Assembly: GCA_947683425.1 (NCBI GenBank)
Contig: CANTUQ010000037.1
Location: 5,472,501-5,536,500 of the forward strand
Source of the DNA: Excoecaria cochinchinensis
Taxonomy: Eukaryota; Streptophyta; Magnoliopsida; Malpighiales; Euphorbiaceae
DNA: 64,000 nt
Direction of reading: 5' to 3'
Part shown: one piece after another, positions 35,831 to 46,983 of the stretch
Layout: each line of letters begins with the position of its first letter
How positions within the stretch are numbered: position 1 is the stretch's first letter
Notes under the pieces: model-generated
Databases searched by the model: none
What the model saw: the letters and a program-made list of their open reading frames with translations, nothing else
What the model was told of the DNA's origin: nothing
Made by a program: the position numbers and the translations under genes

Positions 35831-36033
35831 TTAGATCGGAGTTCGATGAACTTCTTCGATCCAAAAAAAATTTCTGATGATGAATAGTACCCATATACGT
35901 GAATAGTAACCATATACGTGAATAGTACCGTATGTATGAACAGTACCGTATACGTAAACAGTACTCAAGGAAAAATCTTTTTTGATGTGGAAGATCAGTC
36001 TACGCTGCAACCACAGAGCATACTAAGAAATAA
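35831..36033 (-). promoter_or_regulatory. Leader of element B with ACTATTCAC/ACTGTTCA repeats
   Basis: Between about 35880 and 35970 the plus strand reads repeated GAATAGTACC/GAATAGTAACC, CATATACGT and GAACAGTACCGTATACGT units. They closely resemble those in the leader of element C (17105-17290), although the two polyproteins differ. Confidence 0.7.
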
Positions 36034-36050
36034 CCTTGGCTCTGATACCA
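36034..36050 (-). promoter_or_regulatory. Primer-binding site of element B (initiator Met tRNA type)
   Basis: On the minus strand TGGTATCAGAGCCAAGG lies 2-3 bases after the 5' LTR end. Confidence 0.85.
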
Positions 36051-36052
36051 GT

Positions 36053-36590
36053 TGTTGGGCACAACGGATAAAAAAAATAAATTAGCAGAGTAAAATATTG
36101 ACACCAACAATTTAACGCGGTTCACCCAAAACGTTTGGGTTACGTCCACGAGACAAACTCCGAAAATATTTCTTCCACTAATAAAATTAATGGGTACAAG
36201 AGAGAAATGTAACACAATAATTTTGAGATAAACCCAAAATAGTGGCACACAAGTATTTCCCAAACTCACTATTTTGTCACTCCCCTTTTAGAAAAATATC
36301 CCAATTATTTTTCTAAAGTATTTCTCTCTCTCTATTTACAAACCTGAAGGATTGAAATAAACTAAACTGGAAAGGCCTATTTATAGCCTTTCCTTAACGC
36401 GTTAAAAACGCGTTGGACAACTTATTATAAGCTGTCCAACACAGCCGCAAAGAAAGAATTAAAATTCTTTCTTTGCGGCAACACCTCCTTCTTTGACTTT
36501 TCTTTAACAACTTTCATTTCCCTTCCTTTTTTTTTTCTTTTCATTCAATGGTGTGGGTCCCACTACCATGTGAAGGAACCCACTCCCAAC
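36053..36590 (-). repeat. 5' LTR of element B, with promoter
   Basis: 538 bp. The likely TATA box is TATAAATA on the minus strand at 36378-36385. Just upstream in the transcript direction is a near-perfect hairpin (36444-36479, 17-bp arms GCCGCAAAGAAAGAATT, 2-base loop). Shorter palindromes (TTAACGCGTTAA-like, TTGGACA...TGTCCAA) lie between hairpin and TATA box. Confidence 0.92.
36378..36385 (-). promoter_or_regulatory. TATA box in 5' LTR of element B
   Basis: CTATAAATAGG on the minus strand, the best promoter-like match in the LTR. An identical box is present in the other LTR. Confidence 0.6.
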
Positions 36591-36891
36591 ACGGCTTTTA
36601 CCCACTCGGGGTAAGAGCAGCTAGATCACAATCTAAATGTCCCTGAAAATTAAGACAAAAAACTTGTGAGTGAGAACGAGCAGTTTTGCGGCATGTACGT
36701 TTTCTTGTTACCAAATAATGAGGACCTCACCTTTATTTATAGAGATCCTAAAAGCTAGAAACCTAACTCTAGTTTAACTCAGACTCTTTCTGAGATAGAA
36801 TTTGGTAATTTTAATCAGATTAAATAACTCAATTTAATTTGGATTGGAACTCAATCCATTATAGAGTTGTGGGCGTATCCCAACTCTATCA
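36591..36891 (-). repeat. Left LTR of element A, part 2
   Basis: Continues the LTR interrupted at 31281; matches 44034-44333 of the right LTR. It ends CTATCA and is followed by TCTCCCACTC, whose reverse (GAGTGGGAGA) is the polypurine tract of element A. Confidence 0.85.
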
Positions 36892-38030
36892 TCTCCCACT
36901 CGCACATGACGGAACGCATTCCAGTCTTAATCTTCAGTTATACTGGCAGATAGATTGTGTGATCAGCATACCTCGAGAGCACTAGTGCTATACACCTGTT
37001 AGGGATATATAGCGTCTCGAAAAATAAGATCCTCCTTTTCACGTATGCCTAACCCTAGATTGCCTTCTCACATTCACTGTTTTAACTCATGATCTCATAA
37101 AATAATTTTCGTGTTCACTATTATGTCTCCACTCATAGAAACTATAATAGACATGCCGGTGAACCACGAAACATTATGAAAGTGATCCAAAGGCTATCTT
37201 CCCCTCTTACTGTATGCCATCCATCATGATTCAACTCGCTTTTCTAGTCAGATCCGCCAGGCCTAAATTTTTCCCGGACCTCTTGGAAACTAACTAAGTT
37301 ATCCATATTGAACCATACTCCAGGGATAAGTTAAGGGTTCTAAGAGTCGAAATATAAATAGGGTCTCACAATAGGGAAAGTTGAGATCATTAATATTATT
37401 AAATTCCCATCCCTGTGGTCACATAAGCACACATGGTATAAAACATGTGTTATGGTGTTCTTTTCTTCCTTTAAAGGAGCGCATGCCTCACATTTCAATA
37501 ATGTGTATATCAAACACCATACAGAAGCGTAAGGTTGCGATGCACCGAAGCACCCAACTTTAGTCCGCTTACTTAAGGACTACTTCTGGCTTTTTAGATA
37601 GAACATGGTAGTTACATATATCTGACCATCGAATTTCATACAATCCTTATTTTGGATCTCAATCCAAAGCATACAACTTTATGTATGTCTTTATCTCGCA
37701 ACTTAACAAGACTTGTCTTGTAATTTCTGTAAGACAATATTTTTATTTTGAACAGGCTCTCGAGCATTCTCATATGTTCAAAAATCGCCTCATCTTAGTT
37801 TTTGCCAACTCATTAACAAAACTAAGGTAAATACCTTTGTGAGTGGGCTACTTCTCTGTTCGACATGCTCAATTTCATATCAATAACAGTAAATGTTTAC
37901 ACATAAACATTCACACTCATGTATTGCTAACAATAAACTTTAGTTATTATTCGCAAATAATAACATTAAGGGATAATATAAAATATAACAGTACCAAATA
38001 AATTCTATGCAAACCTTGAGATCTAATGTG
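36892..38030 (-). other. Long non-coding 3' region of element A
   Basis: About 1.1 kb lies between the RNase H remnant and the LTR. No frame is recognisable. It is of normal complexity, unlike the AT-rich surroundings, so it is probably the element's own 3' untranslated region. Confidence 0.5.
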
Positions 38031-39480
38031 TCTCTCAAAACACATCTCATGTTATAGGTTTACTCAATGGATCTGCATGCGTAGAAACGTACTGTAAGTT
38101 CACTTCTCCTCGTGCAAGAATATTTCTCATGTATTAGTACTTAATGTCGATATGCTTAGCTCCACTATAAGCCATCAACGACTGACTATCACTGATACCT
38201 TTGAGATAATTACTCTTTAATGGCTCACAAACCATTTCAGCCAAATTGTCTCATGTACTACAATTAAGGAAGTGACAAATTCAACTTCCACTATTGATAG
38301 GGGTACACATATTTAATTCTTGTTACTCCATGAGATGGCACTCTTGCCAAACAAGAATATAAAACCTGAGGTGGATTGTCTCTCATCCACTTCTCCTGCC
38401 CAATCAATGTTTATGTATTCTCTCAATGCAGATCATTTTCTTGAAAATAGAGAGAATAGTTTACAGTACCTTTAAGGTATGTAAGTATCCTTTCAGTTGC
38501 TTCCAATGTGCTTTGCCTGGGTTAGATTGATATTTATTAACCATGCTCACTGCATAGCATATATCATGTCTTGTATACAACACTGCATACATCAGATTAC
38601 CCACGACATTGGCATATCGAACGTTCCTCATACGTTCATTTCTTCTGGCTTATTAGGACACATATCTTTGCTAAAAAACTAATTCTTGGCAATGGGATTA
38701 ACTATGGGTTTGTAATTTTGCATATTAAATCGCTCAAGGTCTTTGTTGATATATTTCTCTCAAGAAACAGACAACAATCTTCTCGAATGATCTCTTGAAA
38801 TCTTAACTTCAAGAATGTAATATGCATGACCCATTTCATTTGTCTCAAAGTTGGAAAATAACCAATCTTTGATTTCAATTACGTACCATTTATCATTTTC
38901 GGCTTTAAGTATGTCATATACATACAATGCCAAGATGATAAATTCATTTTCAGAGCTTTTACTATTAACACAATGATCTTCATCAATCATGTTGAACACA
39001 TTCGACATGATTATATGATGAAATCTCAAGTACCATTATGTTGAAGATTGTTTAAGGCTATAAATTCAACTCATCAATCAGCAAACCTTATGTTCGCTGC
39101 CTTTTCTGATGAAACCTAAAGGTTGTTCCATCCATTTCTCCATTGAGAAAAGCAGTCTTTTCATCCTTTTGATGAAGCTCTACATTCAAACTCGCCACTA
39201 TGGCTAGAATGAACCTTATATACGTAAATCTTATAACAGATGAGAAAATCTACTCATAGTCAATCTCTTCCTATTGTATGAACCCCATAGCGACTAGCTG
39301 AGCCTTATATCTTTCGATACCTCTTTCAGCCTTTGCTTTACTTTGAGAATACATTTATTCTCAATTTGTGTCCTTCCAGAGGCTATAAACCAGTTCTTAA
39401 ACATAGTTTTTGATCTCATGGATGCCATATTTTATTCCATTGCTTTAATCCATTTTTCCTTAGATGGGCATGAAAAAGCT
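38030..39480 (-). pseudogene. Copia A reverse transcriptase and RNase H remnant
   Basis: The piece 39029-38760 includes FIILALYVYDILKAEND, where copia RT has the YVDD box; the first catalytic Asp of the pair is Tyr here. It continues with FETNEMGHAYYILEVKISRD. Further left on the minus strand, YTRHDICYAVSMVNKYQSNPGKAHW near 38500-38590 is the standard segment after RT. Stops and frameshifts are frequent. Non-functional. Confidence 0.75.
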
Positions 39481-40097
39481 TTTTGAATATTTTTATGCTT
39501 TTTCTTGTCTTGTGGGATAACTAAAAGGGCTTCGTTTCAGCCTTTAATTTTAAATCATCGGCATGAAACATTTATCCTTTTAGATTTTTACAATTCTGAA
39601 TCTTGATAAACATGTCTCATATATTCACCGTGATTCATAATGCTCCCATTGGGACTATGTTCCATACTCTCACTGGAGTCAGGAATACTATATTCTTTCC
39701 TCCCACTGGAGTCAAGAATACTCCCACTCGAATCAGGTCTCGAACATCCTGATCGTTTAGAGGATAAGGGTCTTAACCTTCTTCCTCTGAATTCCTCCCA
39801 CTCGGATGGAGTGATCCTGATATTCCCTTCCTGAGATTAATTGAAAGTGAGATCTCAATTCACTTCGCGCAACTTTGAAAATTCATCCTCTTGAGAATAT
39901 GACGTTTAGTGATTCAAATTATGTCATTATGTCATTTTCTTACTTACCCACGAAAATTTATCCTCTTGATACTTAAGAATATTTCACATAGACACTCTTT
40001 TCACCTCTTGGTCTCAAATTTACCAAATTAAGGTATCATGGACGCAAGCATTATGACCCAAAAGTTGTAAATGGCTTAGGTCAACTTGTCGACCAGT

Positions 40098-41100
40098 TCA
40101 CAACTCATAAGTTATGATAATGACAGATTTAGAGGGCATACAGTTCAGAACATATGTGGCAGTCAATAAAATATCTCCCCAATAGGAGATAGGCAAATTT
40201 GCCTCTGCCATCATAGATCTAACCATATATAGGAGAGTCTTACTTCTCCTTTCCTCAACACCGTTTTGTTGAAAATTTCTAAGAATGAACAACTGATGTT
40301 CAATCATTTTTTTTCATCACACGAAACTTTAAATTTATCTGTAAGATATCACTGACCTCTGTCAGATCTTAAAGCTTTGATCCTTCTATCTAATTGATTC
40401 TCAACTAAACTCATATAAGTCTTGAAGCAACACAATGCTTCTGACTTGTGAAAAATCAAATAGACATGACCATACCTAGTACAGTCATATATAAATGTGA
40501 TGAAATAGTAGGCCTTATGCCTTACCCTCACATTCATTTGACCACATTCATCAGAATTGACTAACTGCAATGAAAATTTGGCTTTAGTTCCTTTTCTGAA
40601 TGATTTTTTAACTAATTTTTTCCTTTTAGGCAATGCTCACATGTAGGCAATTCAAACTTATTTAAATCACTTATTAAACCTATTTTGACTAACCGACTCA
40701 TTTGGTCTTATCCAATATGATTTAATTTAGCATGCCATAATTTCACATTGTCCTCATAACTATGTGAAAAATAATAAATTAAAGGAAAAAATAGTTTTAC
40801 TCAAATACTTATGGCCCACATCCATAACAATCAAATCATTCAGAATATAACTAGAACCATAATTGAAATCATTCAAGCATAAACATATACTGTCATCCTT
40901 AAAATATAAATTGAAAATAAATTCCAATAAAGCAAGAACAGAACCTAAATTTCATAACAAAGGTATCTCGATCCCCTGTTACCTGGTCCATTGGTTCTAA
41001 AACTATCATCCACAAATGATGAAATTCAAAATTAGATACATAAATTTTGCTCACTCTTGAGTCAAAATAGTGTATCTTTTTTAGGCACAATGCATCTCTT
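40098..41100 (-). pseudogene. Copia A protease-integrase remnant
   Basis: The piece 40633-40349 has LVNSDECGQMNVR, YYFITFIYD, YGHVYLIFHKSEA and ALRSDRG: the integrase core with first and second acids in place. The piece 40307-40098 has QNGVEERRSKTLLYMVRSMM, the region around the third catalytic acid (GVEER). The piece 41090-40899 and following broken frames carry the segment between protease and integrase. Stops separate all pieces. Confidence 0.75.
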
Positions 41101-41487
41101 GCATAATGTTATTTCTATATGCAATTGAAACATTTCACTCTTGAAAAGTTTATCTCCTTTTTGCCTTTGGACCTTACATGATTCTATTCCTTTTACTTTT
41201 CAGGCTCTCAAGCCTTTTCTTTATCCCTATTGATGAAGCTTATTATCTTGTTCTAATGAAAACTCATTCTATTAGAACAGGACTATGTCATATGCACTAT
41301 GACATTGACCTTAATCACTGTCAGAAGGTCCCTTTTAAGCTTTAAATGACAAGTGACATCCTCAAATGTCTTTTTGCTTATCCATGTGAGTCAGTTGCAT
41401 TCTCACATGCTACCAACTTTTGGGTAAAGAACGGATAATAGTTTGAACCTACTTCTCATCAGTCACTTATGGCTAAGTTCACTAAGC

Positions 41488-41685
41488 TCACTTTCCCTTT
41501 TTCATCTCTCTTACATGTTTTTGCATCGAATAATCAGACTTTTTCTGATATGTATCAAATTTGGTTTTCAATAATCGGAGCTTATTCAGAGTCACATCTC
41601 TGAATTTCTCCTGTAAAGCGATCCAGAGATCCATTGAATTTTGATACTTGCGAAATAGCTTAGTGCTGTGATGCAACATATGCAT
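41488..41685 (-). pseudogene. Copia A gag remnant
   Basis: A 65-codon piece with SMDLWIALQEKFRDVTLNKLRLLKTKFDTYQ, resembling the gag segment in which copia Gag shows W..L...Y....KL.L......MKE. Too short to be functional. Confidence 0.55.
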
Positions 41686-41689
41686 CTCA

Positions 41690-43897
41690 GTCCTGCTTAT
41701 GGTTGGTTATAGTGTCATCCTCAGGTTCAGCCATAACCGAACTTGAGGATTTAAGAGCTTCTTGCTCTTCAAGCACATACTGGATCTTTGTATTATAGAT
41801 TTCATAATTATAACTTGGAAGCAACATCCATTAAGATCCTCTGATCTCAAATGGAACAATATTGCACATATTTAAGGGAGATAAGGCAACACATGCAATT
41901 TATTATGCATCTGAAATAATAACCTAGTAGAATTTTCTATTAGACTCAAATTCGAAAAGGCTACTTATAGTATCCAATTACCCTCTAAGTCCTAATGCCC
42001 AACCTTATAGGTTAAAATTTCATGCATAATAAATCTGAATTATTGGATTATCAAGTTCTCAAACTTATGAGGGATTTTTATTAAGCCTTTACTTAATAAG
42101 CATGCAATCATTTTACTCATAAAATATCACAAGGCAATTAACAATTAAAATAAACTCATTTATTATAAAGTTAAATGCCATCATAATTAATAAATAAACG
42201 CATTTATTTAACCAATAAATAAAATCTAATAATCCCAAAATTAGACACTCATGTCAAATATTAATAGGAAACTTAAATCCTATTTAACAAAAATAAACGC
42301 CAATTAAAATTGACACTTATATCAACTATTATTGAAATCCAGATTTCATAAAATCTTTTTAGTTATTAGGATTATATCTTTGATCGATTTAATCAATTCA
42401 TCAAGCGACTCATAAGTCCATTGATAAAGTCATGGACGATGCACACTCCGTCCATTTTTCAATACCATCACAGAATTTTAGTGTCGCTTTTTAACACTTC
42501 TCTTTTGGTAACTCAAACCAAAATTTTATTTTCATACTCGGACCACCAGTTCAAATGCACTCTTACATTTGTTCTCACACATATACTTTATGATGCACTA
42601 TAGCATCAATATATTCAGCTCATATCTTCCTTCGAATTTTATGTTGCTTATTGATTGCACTCTTGTAATTCTCAAAGCAACCTATGCGTTTCGTAAGGAA
42701 GAACCGGCTGTCCTTATTCAATATTTCTGTAACATAATACAAAAAATTTTTTTACACTCATGTATAAATACTCATGATTGAAACGCATTTCAATTAATAA
42801 GTAAGGATAGAATCTCAAAAATTTTTCAAAAAATTTTTAAAAATTTTCGAAAGCAGAAAACACATTTTCTACAAATTTTTAATATTTTATTTTGAAATTA
42901 AACACATTTAAATATAAAAAATTACACAATTTATTTTCTGGTCATTAAAATTTTTTGAAAATATGACAAAAAAATCAGAAATAATTTGAAAAAATTATTA
43001 GACAAAAAACGGAGCTGAAATGGTGGCCGGAGGATGACGCACGCGCAATTACGTGCCGGAAGGAGGGAGGTAGACGCGCTCATGCACCACACGCGCGGCC
43101 TCCCACTCGACCAGATACGTGTCAACTCCACAGCGCACCATGTGTCTGATTCCTACTGGTTCACCTGGCACCTACGTGGCACCCGGGTATATGTCACTGC
43201 CACATGACACGTGTCGTCCACGTGGTGGTGTCTCATTGGACCACGTGTCACACGTGACACGTCAGCATTGCCACGTGGAAACCTCGGTCTGACACATGGC
43301 AGCCCTTGATTGGGCCACGTGTCGTTGATGCCACGTCATCAATAACACATGGCATCACCTTAGTGGTCCATGTGTCTCTCCTTGGTTGGGCCACGTGTCA
43401 CCCGTATGACATGTGGAATGACCACAGTCATCCACGTATCCTACCTCCGCATGTGCCACGTGGCATGGCCTCTGCCATCCATGTGCCGCTCGGCCATTGG
43501 CCCACGTGTCAGCAGTGACGCAATACTGCTGACACATGGCGACGCGCGTGTGGGCCACCGCCCGCACTCGCTGAATGAGTTGAGGCGCGTGTAGTCCACG
43601 CGCCGCCTTGCCGATCGATTCTCGTCCTCCGATTCTGACCGGTGGGTGGTTTTCAAGGTCTGTGAATCCAATGGTGAGGTCAAAAATCAAAAATCCCGAC
43701 TTCTAGTTAGCCGTTTAGAACACTCATGTTCGTCCGCTCGGGTTTCGGTGTACACATACACGAAATCGAGCCGAAATATACACGTATATATATTTTTCAC
43801 ATAAAAAAATAAATTTTTTGTTGTGTTCATTGCATCCCAGATCTAATAATTTTACACATAAAATTTTAAATCTTTTTAGCCACATGCCAGATACCAA
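41690..43897 (-). promoter_or_regulatory. Long leader of element A containing a GC-rich CACGTG cluster
   Basis: About 2.2 kb lies between the gag remnant and the 5' LTR with no recognised frame. Its 43020-43620 part is markedly GC-rich compared with the rest of the window. On the minus strand TGGTATCTGGCATG beside 43898 is a worn Met-type primer-binding site. Confidence 0.6.
43051..43508. promoter_or_regulatory. Cluster of nine CACGTG (G-box/ABRE-type) motifs
   Basis: Perfect CACGTG at 43208, 43219, 43242, 43251, 43272, 43316, 43392, 43457 and 43503, plus six more ACGT cores between 43051 and 43440. Many are in CCACGTGTC or CCACGTGGC context, matching ABA-response/G-box consensus sites. Interspersed CACATGG and CCATGTG forms look like decayed copies. 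It lies about 0.4-0.9 kb inside the element from the 5' LTR. That the sites bind bZIP or bHLH factors is an inference. Confidence 0.65.
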
Positions 43898-44333
43898 TGA
43901 TGGAAAATTAGGAAAATTATAACGAATATAATTTACATTGAGGTAACATTAAATAATGGTACCTACCTCTTGTAGCACAGAAACTCGTTACGGAAGCGTC
44001 TACCAAGATCCCGTTTGTTTTTGGTCACTGGTCCGGCTTTTACCCAGTCGTGGTAAGAGCAGCTAGATTACAATCTAAATGCCCCTGAAAATTAAGACAG
44101 AAAACTTGTGAGTGGGAACGAGCAGTCTTGCAGCATGTACGTTTTCTCGTTACCAAATAATGAGGACCTCACCTATATTTATAGAGATCCTAAAAACTAG
44201 AAATCTAACTCTAGTTTAACTCAGACTCTTTCTGAGATAGAATTTGGTAATTTTAATCATATTAAATAACTCAATTTAATTTGGATTGGAACTCAATCCA
44301 TTATAGAGTCGTGGGCGTATCCCAACTCTATCA
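43898..44333 (-). repeat. 5' LTR of element A (436 bp)
   Basis: TGATGGAAAA...ACTCTATCA. Matches the split left LTR at about 95%. Confidence 0.88.
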
Positions 44334-44749
44334 ATCTCCATCTCCATCTCGATTAAATTCAACTAAATTATGCTCCATAGCATCTAAAATTTTTAAAATA
44401 AATATATAATTAAATATAACTATATACAATTTTCAATATTCTAAAATAACTCCATTTAAGCTTTCCAGATAAAACTAATTTGAAAGTAACATCAAAGTGC
44501 CCCCTCCATCCCAAAATAGTACTTACGGAAAAAAAAATAAAAGAACAGATTTTTCACCAATTAATATACTATTGACAAGTCCCTGGCTGCATGTTTTATT
44601 TTTCACTCCATCTTGATATGCATAACAACTCAATGTATTTGCCTAATTGTTGATTTTGATATTATGATTAATTAATTATCAAGCATGATACTGAAAAAAT
44701 AAAATAGCATTACTAAGTTTGAAATTAAGAAACATCAATTACCCATAAA

Positions 44750-44782
<33 letters not shown>

Positions 44783-45263
44783 AATTAGGATTCTATTTGC
44801 AAACAGACATACAAAACAAAAGAAAACACAACATAATTGGCTCCACTGGCAAAAAAATACACATGGGCCATCAAAGTTTACCTTAGCATCATCAGCAAAT
44901 TAGCATTTTAAAAAAATAGAAATACCTGATCGGTGGAGGAAGGAGGAATCGCAGGGGATCCGGTGGTGGTCCGGTTGAGAGTGAGCAGTCCCGTGTGGTG
45001 CGGAGTGAGCCGCCGAAAGAGAATGGAAAAAAGGTAATTCAGTGAATGAAATGGGAAACAAATCTGCCCTAAATGGCTCTCTGGTTTTGACGTTTTTTTT
45101 AATTACCAAAACGACATAGTTTTGGTGTTATGGAATAAAACCGGATTTTTTCTGTTTGACCCGATTTTTATCACATTCTGGTTTTATATGTTATTAAAAC
45201 TGGACCTCCTACCGATTCCCAGTTTAACCGGTTAAACCAGCCGGTCCGGTTTTAATAACATTG
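44334..45263. other. Right part of the interrupted hAT-like element
   Basis: It ends in the GGTTTAACCGG...GGTTTTAATAACATTG terminus. It contains a short (CA)n/(TA)n tract near 44750-44780 and a GC-richer stretch at 44930-45090 that could be a decayed exon. No frame was recognised. Confidence 0.55.
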
Positions 45264-45271
45264 GTTATGAC

Positions 45272-45452
45272 TTCAAAGCTGGTTGTAGTAACCAGCCTCA
45301 TAGATATGGTCATTCAGTTATTTTTGTAAGCATATTTTGAACAACTTGTTAATGTTGGTGAAGAGGATTCTAAATCATACTATTTAGTTTGAATTAATGC
45401 CTTTTTTTCTAAGCAAGCACCCTACAATTTAATGTACTTTTATGATTTTTGG

Positions 45453-45494
<42 letters not shown>

Positions 45495-45884
45495 TAAATT
45501 AAAAATCATAATAAAAAATCTGCAAGAGTTTTAGGACAGAGTGGTGACAGCTTTCTAGCCGCTAATTTTAAACAACAAATATTTATAAAGACTGATTGTG
45601 AAATGCATTTTAGCGATAATTATTAATTTGTAGCGATGGCTATTTGTAGTCACCAAAATTAATGACTAAATAAGTATTATTCGCTAAACTTTTAGTGACC
45701 GGTAGCAGTTAGCCAACCAGTTGCTAAATCTATTTAGCGACGAAATTTCTTCTTTAATTGACATTATTGTCCGTAGCTAATTGTCATATTTTTTTAGGGG
45801 TATAATAAATTATATAGGTGTGTAATATACACACAATTAAATTCATCATCGTTATCAAAGTGTTGACCAATTAAAATGCTCACT
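45272..45884. repeat. AT-rich spacer with (TAA)n tract
   Basis: A (TAA)n microsatellite runs at about 45458-45491. The stretch 45540-45790 has several TAGCGA/TCGCTA words on both strands, possibly a worn MITE, not resolved. Confidence 0.45.
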
Positions 45885-45892
45885 ATCATTAT

Positions 45893-46347
45893 TATGGGTG
45901 ATCACGGGCCGAGGTGGGGTTGGGGAATGGCTCCCCACCTACTGCCTCGCCCCCGGTAGTATTACGAGGGGAAATTCCCCTCATCCCCGCCCCCCTGGAG
46001 ATCTCCGTCACCAGTTAAAAATTATTTTTGAAAAAAAATTCAATTATAACTTAAATATAATATTCAACAATTAATTATAATTAAAATACAACATTTAATA
46101 ATTAAAAATTTAATATATAATATGAGGAAAATCAAAATTTAATATATATATACATATATATGTATGTTTGGGTCGAGAAACCCGTGGTGTGGATACCATG
46201 TTTTCCGTCCCCAGCCCGAATTCAATGTTGGGGATTTTTTTTCCCATCTCCGTCTCTGCGGGAGAAAAATTTAGGAATTCCCCACCTCGTTCGGGTCGAG
46301 TTGGGCCCCACCGGGGTCGGATATTCCCCTCCCCGTGATCATCCCTA
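45893..46347. mobile_element. GC-rich-ended hAT-like element (455 bp)
   Basis: The left end TATGGGTGATCACGGG and the reversed right end TAGGGATGATCACGGGG pair as terminal inverted repeats. Both are followed by runs of GGGGA/TCCCC words. Flanks ATCATTAT and ATTATTGT match at 6 of 8 positions, a worn 8-bp TSD. No coding frame. Confidence 0.6.
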
Positions 46348-46759
46348 ATTATTGTTAATTTCCTTTTGCTTTTGTTTTTATTAAATTTTTGGATGTCTGA
46401 ATTTTTATCCGGTTTAATTCGTCTTCAAAAAGTGATTTTGAATTTGATCTAGCCTGTCTGGTGAATATAGTTATCTAACATTATACAACTTCAGCTTAAA
46501 ATCTAATAAAAAAAAGATTAATTACAAAGATTACCTCAATATATGATTTAATTTCATTTTGGCACTTAAATTTTAAAACAAACCAAATCAATTTTATTAA
46601 ATATTAATTATTACTTGCAACGAAATTTTTTATTTTTAAAGCGAAATATATTTAATTAGAATTACAAGTGTTAAATACTACATATAAGAATCTTAAAACT
46701 AATATTCTACATTTACTTTTCGAATATATTATGAATCAAAAAACAATAATAAATAGTAA

Positions 46760-46983
46760 ATATGAACATATTGAATAATTAATAAATTAATTAAAAATTT
46801 AGTTATCGGTTCGGTTAACCTGTTACATGAGCCAAAACCATTAACCAGTCCATTAATATCAGTTTTTTCAAAACACTAACCATTAATTAATCAGTACATT
46901 ACAATCGTTTAACCAGTTTATCGGTTCGGTTTCGAACCGGCGAACCAGTTAACCGCATCAACCGTTTTTTTTGCTTACCCCTA
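46760..46983. repeat. Truncated copy of the TAGGGGTGAGCA hAT family
   Basis: GGTTCGGTTAACC, AACCATTAACCAGTCCATTAATATC and TTTTTTTGCTTACCCCTA follow the same order as at 12235-12416. The left half is missing. Confidence 0.65.

Larger units (their letters stand above)
31282..36590 (-). mobile_element. Copia retrotransposon B (Tork-like), inserted into the LTR of element A
   Basis: The element is 5309 bp with LTRs at 31282-31822 and 36053-36590, differing at about 11 positions (2%). Ends are TGTTGGG...CCCAACA. Flanks TTGCT (31277-31281) and CGGCT (36591-36595) are a worn TSD; the uninterrupted right LTR of A reads CCGGCT there. The minus-strand frame covers gag through RNase H but has one frameshift near 33625 and a stop at about 32079. 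It keeps a primer-binding site, polypurine tract and TATA box, so it may still be transcribed and mobilised in trans. Confidence 0.92.
31141..44333 (-). mobile_element. Old copia retrotransposon A (Ivana/Oryco-like), itself split by element B
   Basis: The right LTR is 43898-44333 (436 bp). The left LTR is 31141-31281 plus 36591-36891, divided by element B. I count about 23 differences (5%). LTR ends are TGATGG...CTATCA. Flanks ATCTT (31136-31140) and ATCTC (44334-44338) are a worn 5-bp duplication. The minus-strand interior (36892-43897) has, in order, a long leader, gag, protease, integrase, RT and RNase H remnants, all broken. About 1.1 kb of non-coding sequence lies between the RNase H end and the left LTR. 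Protease- and integrase-region blocks such as LNDFNYGSSYI and DECGQMNVR point to the Ivana/Oryco branch. Confidence 0.85.
30767..45263. mobile_element. hAT-like element interrupted by nested copia insertions
   Basis: The left end CAATATTTTCAGAAACGGACCGG and the reversed right end CAATGTTATTAAAACCGGACCGG form matching termini. They are flanked by GTTGTGAC (30759-30766) and GTTATGAC (45264-45271), an 8-bp duplication with one mismatch. The original element is 30767-31140 plus 44334-45263, about 1.3 kb; everything between is a later insertion. The two pieces join inside a CTCCATCTCCATCT-rich stretch. No transposase frame is clear. A minus-strand acidic stretch (GDKDGDGDED-like, near 31105-31140) may be a coding end. 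Confidence 0.7.

Noticed and set aside
43306..43690. Overlapping open frames on both strands in the GC-rich part of the copia A leader
   Set aside because: They arise from the repeated CACGTG words and high GC. No homology-like features or frame preference.
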